A stretch of 64,000 nucleotides of DNA from Pseudoalteromonas sp. NBT06-2 (lineage in GTDB: Bacteria > Pseudomonadota > Gammaproteobacteria > Enterobacterales > Alteromonadaceae): NCBI RefSeq assembly GCF_002276045.1, contig NZ_NQMR01000003.1:50114-114113 (forward strand), given 5' to 3'. Each line of letters starts with the position of its first letter. The stretch's first letter is position 1. This document shows positions 17,244 through 26,220 of this stretch, piece after piece. The position numbers and the translations under genes are program-made. Under the pieces are notes generated by a model that was given only the letters and a program-made list of their open reading frames with translations, was not told the DNA's origin and did not search any database.

Positions 17244-18551
17244 TTACAAATAAGCTGTTCTCATAGCTTTTGCATTGAGTTGTTCACGTTTTACAAACTT
17301 AAGCCATTGTGATGCTAATTTTTTTGCTTTTTTGTGTTTTTCAGCTTGTTCGAACGCCAAAATAGAAGCATCAAAGTTTTCTAAATTATACTGCGCCATA
17401 CCTAATGCAATATATGAGTTAGACTCCCCATTTTTAAGACCTTTATCTAAGGCTTCACGTGCTGAATCAGCTGCCTCTTCAAACATTTCATTATTTAAAT
17501 ACAGTTCAGCTAATCTTTGATCGTATTCGCCTGTTGGCGTTAATTTTGAAGCTTTATCAAAAAATGTAATCGCTTTTTTATCCTCCTTTGCTTGCATGAA
17601 AGACTCTGCAACAAAAGCCAAGTTTTTATTGGTATTTTCAATTAAACCCGTATTTAAACCAGACTCCATTGTTTGCGCAGCTTTAAAAGCTAAACCGTTA
17701 AATAAATAAACTTGTGCTAAGTTACGAATATCAGATTTTTTAGTAATAAAACCTTGCTGTTTAGCTGCTTCTAAGATTGCCAACTGTTTAGTTTCTTCAC
17801 CTAACTCGCCATACATCTTGCCTAATTGCAGCCAATATTCAGGTTTATTAAATAACTTAACCATTTTTTCCAATACGTCAGCAACTTGCTGAGATTTATT
17901 TAAAGAGTAATATAAGGCACGTTGTAATACTAACCAATTCTCTTTTGGTATTTGTTGCTTATCTTCAACAAGCGAAATTGCTTGTGAAATGCTTTCAAGT
18001 GATGATTGATATTGTTTATCTTGATATAAAGCTTGTGACTTTAATACATAATAAGCATCCGTTTTAGGCTTTGTATTTACTTTATCCCAACGCGCTAAAT
18101 AAGATGCTACTTTTTTATATTTTCCATCAGCCATAGCCAGTTGCGCTAGGCTAAATAATGTAGAAAGCTTTAATGATTCAGGGACCGCTTCTTGAGCAAC
18201 AACTAACTCAAAAGCTGCCATAGCTTTTGCTAGATCATTTTGATTGTAATGAATGAAACCATAAAAGTTATACATCATTGCAACTTCATAATCATTCATA
18301 CTCGATTTTTTACGTTGAATATCATCAAGTGCAGCCAAACCTTTATCAACTTTACCGTCATCTGCTAATTTCTGTGCTCTTGCTAATTGCGAATAAACTT
18401 TATTTCTTAACGAAGGTACTTTTTTAGTTTTCACTTCATTGGCAAAAACACTATCAACATTGATACCTGGAATAATCGCGCTGATACTCGGTAAAGTAAT
18501 AGCAGCAGTAAAATAAGCACTATAGATTAAAGTTGATTTTAATAATTTCAT
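17244..18551 (-). CDS. Exported TPR protein ending the TonB operon
   Basis: 435 residues. A signal-like N-terminus (YSAYFTAAITLPSISAIIPG) is followed by TPR-type helical repeats across the whole length (for example YNFYGFIHYNQNDLAKAMAA, YVLKSQALYQDKQYQSSLES, YDQRLAELYLNNEMFEEAAD, NSYIALGMAQYNLENFDASI). It is the last gene of the DUF3450-TtpC-ExbB-ExbD-TonB-TPR run, 80 bp after tonB. A TPR partner at this position is typical of TtpC-type TonB systems in marine gammaproteobacteria, and probably helps to connect TonB with its receptor in the periplasm. The exact contact is unknown. Confidence 0.8.
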   Translation of the reverse strand: MKLLKSTLIYSAYFTAAITLPSISAIIPGINVDSVFANEVKTKKVPSLRNKVYSQLARAQKLADDGKVDKGLAALDDIQRKKSSMNDYEVAMMYNFYGFIHYNQNDLAKAMAAFELVVAQEAVPESLKLSTLFSLAQLAMADGKYKKVASYLARWDKVNTKPKTDAYYVLKSQALYQDKQYQSSLESISQAISLVEDKQQIPKENWLVLQRALYYSLNKSQQVADVLEKMVKLFNKPEYWLQLGKMYGELGEETKQLAILEAAKQQGFITKKSDIRNLAQVYLFNGLAFKAAQTMESGLNTGLIENTNKNLAFVAESFMQAKEDKKAITFFDKASKLTPTGEYDQRLAELYLNNEMFEEAADSAREALDKGLKNGESNSYIALGMAQYNLENFDASILAFEQAEKHKKAKKLASQWLKFVKREQLNAKAMRTAYL

Positions 18552-18631
18552 TTGAGCTCTCTCTTATAAAAAGGCGAATGAAAACGCCTATTTATACCTA
18601 AATCTACTGATGAGGTTTAGGCATAGATTAA

Positions 18632-19237
18632 TTAACCGCTGATTTGAAAACTAATTTTATTTTGCACACCAGCTACTTCAACAGCTTCACCATTTACAAC
18701 ACGCGGCTTATATTTAAATTTAAGGGCAGCATCCATTGCAGCACGATCAAAAATACCTTGCGGTTTTGCATTTACAACTATTGGCGTTGTCACTGTGCCA
18801 CTTTTAGTTACCGTAAATTCAACGATAACATAACCTTCAATGCCACGAGATAATGCACGCCTAGGATAGACAGGCGATACTTTGACAATTGGTAAATATT
18901 CACCATCACTTGATCCTAAAGATAATCCACTCGCTAAATTAAGATCAGCTTCAATATTGGCACCAAAATCAAAATGACCTGTTTGAGCTTGTGCATTGCT
19001 TTGATCCATTTTTGGTGAATTCATAGGTGGTGGTGGCTCTTTAGGTTTTGGGGGCTTTTGCGGTTTACGTTGTTTTTTCTCAACCGCTTGCTCTGTTTTC
19101 AAACGCACAAAGTCCAATACATTGCCTTTGGTAGTCTCACTTAGCTGACCATCGCCACTTTGTATTAAAGACTGCATACCCCAAAATAAAGCCAAAGTAA
19201 TAAATACTGCGATAAAAAATGACACTAAATAACGCAT
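18632..19237 (-). CDS. tonB: TonB energy-transducing protein
   Basis: 201 residues. An N-terminal membrane anchor (MRYLVSFFIAVFITLALFWG) is followed by a Pro/Lys stretch (KPQKPPKPKEPPPP) that spans the periplasm, and a C-terminal TonB domain (YPRRALSRGIEGYVIVEFTV, FDRAAMDAALKFKYKPRVVN). The domain carries the YP motif that contacts receptor TonB boxes. At about 200 residues it is the short TonB2 type that goes with TtpC systems. It lies 23 bp after exbD. By promoter and position it should drive the receptor at 10.4-13.0 kb. Confidence 0.95.
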   Translation of the reverse strand: MRYLVSFFIAVFITLALFWGMQSLIQSGDGQLSETTKGNVLDFVRLKTEQAVEKKQRKPQKPPKPKEPPPPMNSPKMDQSNAQAQTGHFDFGANIEADLNLASGLSLGSSDGEYLPIVKVSPVYPRRALSRGIEGYVIVEFTVTKSGTVTTPIVVNAKPQGIFDRAAMDAALKFKYKPRVVNGEAVEVAGVQNKISFQISG

Positions 19238-19260
19238 TGTTTTTATCCTCTTGTTATCAA

Positions 19261-19671
19261 CTATGCTTCTTGCGCAGCGATCGATACATCAAAAACACCT
19301 GCCGCACGAGCTGCATCCATTACTTTAATTAAAGTATCTGTTGTTGATTTTTTATCTGCTTGGATCACCACTGAACCTTGTGGATTTTCAGCTTTTAAAC
19401 GCTCGATATTTGCTTGTACTGCACGAATATCTATTTGACGTTTGTTGATCCAAACAACACCTTCATCAGAAATCGCAACAAGTATATTTGCACGTTCTTT
19501 TTTCACAGCCGTAGCCGCTTCAGGGCGATTGACATCAATACCAGACTCTTTTACAAAAGTAGCTGTTACAATAAAGAAAATCAGCATGATAAATACAACA
19601 TCTAGCATCGGTGTCATATTAATTTCTTCGGCTTCATCTTCTTGAAAAATTTGTGCTAATGGTGCTCTCAT
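19261..19671 (-). CDS. exbD: ExbD/TolR family proton-channel subunit
   Basis: 136 residues with one membrane helix (PMLDVVFIMLIFFIVTATFV) carrying the essential Asp of ExbD at residue 24, and a periplasmic domain (VVIQADKKSTTDTLIKVMDA). With the ExbB-type proteins encoded upstream it forms the proton-driven motor that energises TonB. It is the fourth gene in the operon, 75 bp after exbB. Confidence 0.95.
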   Translation of the reverse strand: MRAPLAQIFQEDEAEEINMTPMLDVVFIMLIFFIVTATFVKESGIDVNRPEAATAVKKERANILVAISDEGVVWINKRQIDIRAVQANIERLKAENPQGSVVIQADKKSTTDTLIKVMDAARAAGVFDVSIAAQEA

Positions 19672-19746
19672 AATCTTGCTCTCATCACTATGTTGAGTGA
19701 AATAATTAGAGCGAGCGTCTCGCTCTAATTAGCTGTCTAAACTGTT

Positions 19747-20274
19747 TTAATGATCTAAAACCATCTTATCTTCTAACAGTTCTACTTCTCTTTTTACTTT
19801 GCGCTGTAAATAAGTAGATGCAAAAACTCCTGATAACGCACCAACCATTCCAGCCATTGTTGGAATTGTCGCTTTTGATACTCCTGAAGCCATAGAACGT
19901 GCACTGCCAGTACCAGTAATTGCCATCACATCAAAAACTTCAATCATGCCAGTCACTGTTCCCATCAAACCTAATAATGGGCAAAGCGCGACCATAACGT
20001 TTATCATTGGCAAGTTGGCATCAAGTTTCATTGATGCTCTTGATACATTAGCTTGCTTTATTTGTTGCGCATTCCAGCTATTACGTTCTTTACGGCCAAA
20101 CCAAGTTGCTTGTAATGATTTTTTATACGCTTTAAACCCACCAAATAAGAAAATAAAGCGCTCTAATATAAATAACCACATTGCAAATATCAGCACACCA
20201 ATGACAACTAATACTTGGCCACCCGTGTCTAAAAATTCACGGATAGCAGTAATAGCATCCAGAATCAGAACCAT
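19747..20274 (-). CDS. exbB: ExbB/TolQ-type proton-channel subunit
   Basis: 175 residues with three membrane helices: near 18-38 (VLVVIGVLIFAMWLFILERF), around 90-115 (LCPLLGLMGTVTGMIEVFDV), and GLATIPTMAGMVGALSGVFA-like near 130-155. LLGLMGTVTGMIEVF is the family signature. It starts 3 bp after the stop of the larger TtpC-like protein and has no long periplasmic part, so it is the minimal ExbB2 type of marine TonB2 systems. Confidence 0.95.
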   Translation of the reverse strand: MVLILDAITAIREFLDTGGQVLVVIGVLIFAMWLFILERFIFLFGGFKAYKKSLQATWFGRKERNSWNAQQIKQANVSRASMKLDANLPMINVMVALCPLLGLMGTVTGMIEVFDVMAITGTGSARSMASGVSKATIPTMAGMVGALSGVFASTYLQRKVKREVELLEDKMVLDH

Positions 20275-20277
20275 GAT

Positions 20278-21648
20278 TTACACTCCCTCTTTACTTGGCT
20301 CATTAACTTCACTACGTTCAGCAATGATCCCTGCGCTTTGCTCTTGTAAAGTTAATAACAAGCCTTTAGAACGCGTATTTAAAATGGTATAAATAAATAC
20401 TGTTGGTATCGCTACCACTAAGCCTAATACCGTTGTTACAAGTGCTTGTGAAATACCACCAGCCATCAGTTTAGGATCGCCGGTGCCAAATAAAGTGATA
20501 GCTTGGAAGGTATTTATCATTCCGGTTACAGTACCTAATAAACCAAGCAAGGGTGCGACAACAGAGATAATCTTTATTAACGTTAGGTTACGTGTGATCT
20601 TTGGCATTTCACGTAAAATTGCTTCACTTAGTTTCAGCTCTAATGTGTCATAAGCAACATGTGGGAATTGGTCTTTCACTTTCATTACGCGACCTAGTGG
20701 ATTATCATCACGTGCTACTTTATCTTTTAATTGACGACGCATTTTACCACCAATAAAAAACAAAGAAATAAAGCGCTCTAATGAAATCAGTAATGCAATA
20801 ACACCTACAGCTAAAATCACATAACCCACAATTCCACCTTGATGAACCTGTTCTTCAATTTTAGGGGCTTGAACTAATAGCCCTAAAATCGAACCACCTG
20901 TTGGGTCTAAGGTAAAGTCAACAAAACCAGATTTGGCGTCTTGCAATGCTTGGGCACTTGCTAAAAATCGACCCGTTGGTTGGCGGGTTAATTCAGCTAA
21001 AGTATTAGTGGTATCGTTGTACTGAAGGTATTTACCATTTGAAATTAAGTTAAAGGCACCAACACGCACCACTTCTTGCCTAATTTTTTCCCCTCCAGCA
21101 ACAATAACTTCAGACTCAAAGCGTTTCACTTTACCTTGCTCTGTCATTTCACGTTGTAATTCAAACCACACTTTTTCAATGTCTTCAATTGAAGCAAGTT
21201 TAGAACTAGCACCCATTTTTTGGGCTAACTCATCCATAAATACGCCACGACCCGGCAGTTCAGCGGATACATTTGATGTGGCAAATTTATTTTTAGTATC
21301 GCCCGCAACTTGCTGTAAAACACCAAATAGTTCTTTTAAAGAACCCATTTTTGTATTAAGGGCACCGGTTAGGTTTGCTAATTTAATTTCATTTTCTTCA
21401 AATTGTGTTTCTAAAGTTGAAGATTGTTGTAATAGATTATTTCTACTTTGAGTAATTTTTTTTAACTTTGTAGCTTGTTCTGACTGACTAGCAATAAACG
21501 CCTTTTCACGAGAAATATTTTCTGCCGCTTGTGCTTTTTGACCTTGGTCTATTGTTTTTAAGAGCTCATCTAGGTTTACTGCTTGCGCATTTGCATAAGT
21601 AGCAGTCGCTAGCACACTGGTTAAAATAAGTGATTTGATAAATTTCAT
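20278..21648 (-). CDS. ttpC: TtpC-like ExbB protein with large periplasmic domain
   Basis: 456 residues. A cleavable signal (KSLILTSVLATATYANA) and a periplasmic, partly coiled-coil region (about 25-260; LLQQSSTLETQFEENEIKLA) come before an ExbB/TolQ membrane part (about 265-440) with VILAVGVIALLISLERFISL and PLLGLLGTVTGMINTFQAIT. This is the layout of TtpC, the extra ExbB-like protein needed by Vibrio TonB2 systems. It lies 99 bp after the DUF3450 gene and 3 bp before exbB. A second full motor protein in one operon is normal for this system type. Confidence 0.9.
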   Translation of the reverse strand: MKFIKSLILTSVLATATYANAQAVNLDELLKTIDQGQKAQAAENISREKAFIASQSEQATKLKKITQSRNNLLQQSSTLETQFEENEIKLANLTGALNTKMGSLKELFGVLQQVAGDTKNKFATSNVSAELPGRGVFMDELAQKMGASSKLASIEDIEKVWFELQREMTEQGKVKRFESEVIVAGGEKIRQEVVRVGAFNLISNGKYLQYNDTTNTLAELTRQPTGRFLASAQALQDAKSGFVDFTLDPTGGSILGLLVQAPKIEEQVHQGGIVGYVILAVGVIALLISLERFISLFFIGGKMRRQLKDKVARDDNPLGRVMKVKDQFPHVAYDTLELKLSEAILREMPKITRNLTLIKIISVVAPLLGLLGTVTGMINTFQAITLFGTGDPKLMAGGISQALVTTVLGLVVAIPTVFIYTILNTRSKGLLLTLQEQSAGIIAERSEVNEPSKEGV

Positions 21649-21747
21649 TGCTATTTCCCTACTCTGCTACTTGTACTGATAAAAGATGGATATATTGCTT
21701 ACTAAGCTGTAATTTTTTTCGTAATGATTTCATCTATATTCGCCCAG

Positions 21748-22503
21748 TTATTCCGTAGCTTGAACTGGTAAACTGATCATATTCGGAGCAAGTTGCTTAC
21801 GTGCGATACGTAACCCTTTGCTGATTTGACTGATATTAGAATCAGGTAAAGCGATAAAAGATTGCGTTTCTTTATCCCAAATACCCGCTTTTTTACCATC
21901 ACGTGTCAAATAAATAAAATCTAAGCGGCCAATCCGTAAATAATCAACTTCACGCTCCATGCCATCAACAGTCAATAGCTGTGTATATGCTTCAATTGTT
22001 CGGCCATAATCCACTTCAACTTGATATGATTCTAAAATACGTCTGAATTTTTCACTTGAAGTAATATCTGCTTTATCCATCATGCTTTTAAGCTTATTGA
22101 TTCGCTCTGTACGCTCTTGCGTTAAAAAAGGGATATCTAATTCAATAAATTGCTCAAGACCGGTAATCATACGTAGCATTAAAGGTGTTATTTGGCGTTC
22201 AATAACAGACACTTGATCCATAGATGTATTTAAATCATCCATTTCTATGATCTGATTGCTAATTTGTTTGGTGATTTGCTGGTTATAAACCTCAAGTCCA
22301 TCAATTTCTTTATTTAAAGTCTTAAATTGCTGTAATCTTGCTTGCATTGAATCTGCAATTTTATCGATTTTATCTTGTGATTTCATTGCTGATTGATTGA
22401 TCTTTTTACTAGAATCAATCACTTTATCTAGGTCGCTGGCAAAGTTATTGAAGCTCATTGCAATTGTTGTCGCTAACAACAGAGGTTTAACGCATTTCAT
22501 CAC
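21748..22503 (-). CDS. DUF3450 periplasmic coiled-coil protein, first in the TonB operon
   Basis: 251 residues. A signal peptide (CVKPLLLATTIAMSFNNFAS) is followed by a long coiled coil (about 25-110; SMQARLQQFKTLNKEIDGLE) and a globular C-terminal half with VDYGRTIEAYTQLLTVDGME, YLRIGRLDFIYLTRDGKKAG and WDKETQSF. This is the DUF3450 family, which regularly heads operons of TtpC, ExbB, ExbD and TonB. It probably sits in the periplasm next to the motor. The promoter region carries Pho-type repeats 60-88 bp upstream. Confidence 0.9.
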   Translation of the reverse strand: MMKCVKPLLLATTIAMSFNNFASDLDKVIDSSKKINQSAMKSQDKIDKIADSMQARLQQFKTLNKEIDGLEVYNQQITKQISNQIIEMDDLNTSMDQVSVIERQITPLMLRMITGLEQFIELDIPFLTQERTERINKLKSMMDKADITSSEKFRRILESYQVEVDYGRTIEAYTQLLTVDGMEREVDYLRIGRLDFIYLTRDGKKAGIWDKETQSFIALPDSNISQISKGLRIARKQLAPNMISLPVQATE

Positions 22504-22562
22504 TATAACCCTATAGGTAAGTTATTTTACAAAAACATTACAGAGAATTTTAGGTGGAAATA

Positions 22563-22591
22563 ATGACACTTAGATTTCGAATAGGTGACAC
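22563..22591 (-). promoter_or_regulatory. Pho-type repeats of the TonB operon
   Basis: Read leftwards, GTGTCAC (22585-22591) and GTGTCAT (22563-22569) are 22 bp apart with a weak middle half-site, the spacing of PhoB direct repeats. It matches the array at 15953-15992, so both operons are likely co-induced by phosphate starvation. The wider 22504-22996 gap also holds the site at 22810. Confidence 0.65.
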
Positions 22592-22809
22592 TTTTATTTT
22601 AAAAATATGTCATTTTATTTACAGGGCAAGGGAATCTTACATTAATGATAACAATCCCATAAAAACTAACAAAAAACCTTCAATAGATAATAAAAGTATA
22701 GCGATTTATTAACAACAGGTTCAGCTAGAGCATTTATTACTCTTTCCCTGAAAAAGTAAAATTAAAATAAATAATTAATTAATTGTAAATTTAAAAAAAA
22801 CATTTACCA

Positions 22810-22823
22810 TGAAAGCGCTTACA
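22810..22823. promoter_or_regulatory. LacI-type operator candidate
   Basis: TGAAAGCGCTTACA is a near-perfect palindrome (one base pair off symmetry) with the central CG typical of LacI/GalR operators. It lies 174 bp upstream of the metallophosphatase. It differs from the TTCGAA-centred sites farther right, so another regulator would act here. Confidence 0.45.
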
Positions 22824-22996
22824 GTAATAATGTAAAGAGCTACTATATTTAACCAGATGTAATATGCCGTCCAACACCTATTAGCCGTTGTACTGTTCAA
22901 TATATCTGTTAGCTGATATTAACCCGTTTATGAGAGTATTTATTATTCCACTGTAAGCCACTGAAAAAAATAAAAAAACGAATGGAGTCAGAATAT

Positions 22997-25900
22997 ATGA
23001 CAGAACATCCCCAAAAAAAACAACACAGTTACACCGTAGTCAAGCATATTTCTATCGCTTTAGTGCTCAGCTTATTTTCAGCATTAACTGTAGCCAACAA
23101 CTTAATAGATAAAGGTGCTACTTGGCGCTATTTAGACAATGGCAGTGAACTTTCCAGTAGTTGGACAACCAGCAGCTTTAATGACACCAGCTGGGCACAA
23201 GGTGCTGGGCAATTAGGTTATGGCGACGGTGACGAAAGCACGGTTATTAGCTACGGCGACAGCAGAAGTAGTAAATATATTACCAGTTATTTTCGTCACT
23301 TCTTTCAAGTAACCGACACCAGCACAGTAGACGGCTTAACCTTAAATTTATTACGTGATGATGGCGCTGTTGTATATCTCAATGGTCAAGAAGTATTTCG
23401 CTCTAACCTACCTCAAGGTAGTATTAACTATTTAACTCCTGCCACAAATGCCGCTGGCGGCAGTGGTGAAAAAGAATATTTTAGCAAAACACTATCGGCT
23501 GACTTATTAGTCAACGGCAGTAATCTTATTGCCGTTGAAGTGCATCAAGCAAGTTCTGGCAGTTCAGACGTTAGTTTTGATTTAAGCTTAATCACCAGTG
23601 CAGGTGAAATTTCCCCCGGTGACGGTAGCTTATTGCGTGGCCCTTATTTACAAATGGGCTCAGACTCACGTATGACAATAAAGTGGCGTACTGACGGATC
23701 AACCGACAGTTTAGTGCTATATGGCACTGATCCTAATACGTTAGATCAAAGTGTTAGCAGTAGCCAAGTGACTACAGAGCATGAAGTGGTCTTATCTGGG
23801 TTGTCGGCAGATACACGTTATTATTATAGTATTGGTTCAACCGGCAACGACGGTATATTACTTGGCGACAACTCAACCTATTTTGAAACTTCACCCACAC
23901 CAGGTACAGCGACACCAACCCGTATGTGGGTAGTTGGTGATGCCGGTACCAAAAACAATAACCAGCGTAATGTTTACAATGCCTATTTAGCAGAAACCGG
24001 TAGCCAATATACTGACTTATTTATTATGTTAGGTGACAACGCCTACAGCGACGGGTTAGATCACGAATACCAAGAAGCGGTATTTGACATGTACCCACAA
24101 CTATTACGTACCACTCCAGTATGGTCAACGTTAGGAAACCATGACGGACACAGTGCCGATTCAGAGACAGAGTCTGGTCCTTATTACGATATTTTTACTT
24201 TTCCACGTCAAGGCGAAATTGGCGGTGTTGCTTCTGGCACCGAAGCTTATTATTCTTTTGATTATGGCAACATACATTTTATTGTTCTCGACTCTTTTGA
24301 AACCTCGCGCCACCTTGACGGCAGCATGATCAGCTGGATGCAAAACGATATACAACAAGCAACCGCCGATTGGACCATCGCATTTTGGCATCACCCTCCT
24401 TACACCAAAGGCTCGCATAACTCAGACACTGAAAGTGATTTAATTCAAATGCGAGAAAACTTTTTACCTATATTAGAACAAAATGGCGTAGACTTAGTAC
24501 TCAATGGCCACAGCCATTCTTATGAAAGAACTAAATTTATTGACGGTCACTACGGTTTGTCAAACACTTTTAGTAATAGCCAACACGCCATAGACGCTAA
24601 CGGTGGTCATGCCGATGGCACTGGTGCTTACACCAAAGCACAAGGTAACCCGGCACACCAAGGGGCAGTATATATAACCGCAGGTAGCTCAGGTAAAAAA
24701 AGCGGTGGTGCACTTGACCATGCTGCCATGTTTACCTCGTTAAACGAATTAGGCTCACTTATTATTGAAGTAGACGGACTCACCTTAAATACCCGTTTTA
24801 TTGATGACAACGGCGCAGTACAAGACTATTTCACCATAAGTAAAAGTGGTGAATTACCACCACAAAAAGCCAGTATTTCCGGCTTAGCTTGGCTTGATCA
24901 AGATAAAAATGGGATCCGTAACAGCAATGAAACTCATTTAGCTGCAATTGCTGTACAATTAATAAATCAACAAGGAAATATTGTTGCCAGTAAAACCACT
25001 AATGGCCAAGGTGAATACAGTTTTACTAACCTTAACGCTGGCAACTATAGCATAAAATTCACCCCCGGAATTTACAATATTAGCCCTGAAAACCAGGGTA
25101 ATGACCGTAACTTTAATAGCGACATAGCAATAGCAACCGCCACAAGCCCCATGTTAAGCCTAACCGCTGCTAGTAACACAACGCATATTGATATTGGCTT
25201 ATACCAAGATGAAATTATAAGCGAAGGCCAAGCAATTCCAGGTGTGATTCTAGCAACTTCGTATGATCAAGGCGGCGCGGGCATTAGTTACTATGACACA
25301 AGTGCAGGTAATTCAGGCAACAGTTGCCACAACCGTAGCGATAATGTAGATACGGAACAAGGTAGCTTAGGCTGTAACCTTGGCTGGATCAATAACGGAG
25401 AATGGCTAAACTATACGGTAAATATTGCTGAAACGGGTCTATATAACATTGATGTCCGACTTGCTTCAGCCAGTGTTGGTAGTGCTTTCCATCTTGAATT
25501 AGACGGTGAAAATATTACCGGCACCATTACCGCCCCAGCGACAGGTAGCTGGCAGTCATGGCAAAGTAAAAGCTTAATTAACATTGGCCTTAGCCAAGGA
25601 CAGCATTTACTAAAATTTGTTGCCGATGGCGCGCAATTTAACTTATACGACTTAAGCTTCACGTTAAACACTGACAGCGGCGACAGCAGTGGTGATAACC
25701 AATACTTATTACCGATAGTACAAGCAGAAGGCAGTAGTGAATTACAAGCCGCAAGCTTAGCTATTGACGGCGATTTAACCACAAGCTGGTCAAGTTACTG
25801 GGGAAATTCTAGTTGGTTTATCATTGATTTAGGTCAAGCCTATGATCTTGCCAAAGTGAAAATATTTTGGCAACAGCTCACCCCAAGCGACTACATCATA

Positions 25901-26089
25901 CAAGGCTCGTTAAACAATGCTAGCTGGGATACATTATCACAACAAACCGATGGCACTTTTGGTACGCGTACCGACAACGTATCTATAACAGGCCATTATC
26001 GTTATATACGCCTATATGCCGAAGCCCGTAGTCAAGGAAATACAGAGGGTTATGAAATCAGTGAAATACAAGTATATAGCCCAGAATAG
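22997..26089 (+). CDS. Secreted multidomain metallophosphatase (purple acid phosphatase-like)
   Basis: 1,030 residues from the ATG at 22997, chosen because GGAG lies 9 bases before it; an ATG at 22982 is possible. A signal segment (SIALVLSLFSALTVANN) comes first. Next is a beta domain (WRYLDNGSELSSSW) and a fibronectin-like purple-phosphatase N-domain. The metallophosphoesterase core follows, with VVGDAG, LGDNAY, GNHDG, HHPPY and NGHSHSYER, the five expected metal motifs. The tail has an SdrD B-like domain (LDQDKNGIRN), a CBM6-like domain and an F5/8 type C (discoidin) domain at the C-terminus. The sugar-binding tail suggests attachment to algal polysaccharide or cell surfaces. It could release phosphate for the Pho-linked system next door. 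Confidence 0.85.
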   Translation: MTEHPQKKQHSYTVVKHISIALVLSLFSALTVANNLIDKGATWRYLDNGSELSSSWTTSSFNDTSWAQGAGQLGYGDGDESTVISYGDSRSSKYITSYFRHFFQVTDTSTVDGLTLNLLRDDGAVVYLNGQEVFRSNLPQGSINYLTPATNAAGGSGEKEYFSKTLSADLLVNGSNLIAVEVHQASSGSSDVSFDLSLITSAGEISPGDGSLLRGPYLQMGSDSRMTIKWRTDGSTDSLVLYGTDPNTLDQSVSSSQVTTEHEVVLSGLSADTRYYYSIGSTGNDGILLGDNSTYFETSPTPGTATPTRMWVVGDAGTKNNNQRNVYNAYLAETGSQYTDLFIMLGDNAYSDGLDHEYQEAVFDMYPQLLRTTPVWSTLGNHDGHSADSETESGPYYDIFTFPRQGEIGGVASGTEAYYSFDYGNIHFIVLDSFETSRHLDGSMISWMQNDIQQATADWTIAFWHHPPYTKGSHNSDTESDLIQMRENFLPILEQNGVDLVLNGHSHSYERTKFIDGHYGLSNTFSNSQHAIDANGGHADGTGAYTKAQGNPAHQGAVYITAGSSGKKSGGALDHAAMFTSLNELGSLIIEVDGLTLNTRFIDDNGAVQDYFTISKSGELPPQKASISGLAWLDQDKNGIRNSNETHLAAIAVQLINQQGNIVASKTTNGQGEYSFTNLNAGNYSIKFTPGIYNISPENQGNDRNFNSDIAIATATSPMLSLTAASNTTHIDIGLYQDEIISEGQAIPGVILATSYDQGGAGISYYDTSAGNSGNSCHNRSDNVDTEQGSLGCNLGWINNGEWLNYTVNIAETGLYNIDVRLASASVGSAFHLELDGENITGTITAPATGSWQSWQSKSLINIGLSQGQHLLKFVADGAQFNLYDLSFTLNTDSGDSSGDNQYLLPIVQAEGSSELQAASLAIDGDLTTSWSSYWGNSSWFIIDLGQAYDLAKVKIFWQQLTPSDYIIQGSLNNASWDTLSQQTDGTFGTRTDNVSITGHYRYIRLYAEARSQGNTEGYEISEIQVYSPE

Positions 26090-26220
26090 TATCGTTAAAT
26101 GTAACAACACCATAGCGTAACTATATAACTTAAGCCGTATTTAAGCTATATACGGTAATAATAACACCAGTAAGGGGCTAGGCCACCTTAGTCCTTTGCT
26201 TTTAAATTTATAAATTATCA

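Noticed and set aside
21179..21451. Rightward 90-codon frame within the TtpC-like gene
   Set aside because: Shadow frame; the leftward gene has full family motifs.
22880..22916. CTGTTCA...CTGTTAG as a Pho box for the metallophosphatase
   Set aside because: The repeats are 13 bp apart, not 11 or 22, and both differ from the CTGTCAT core.
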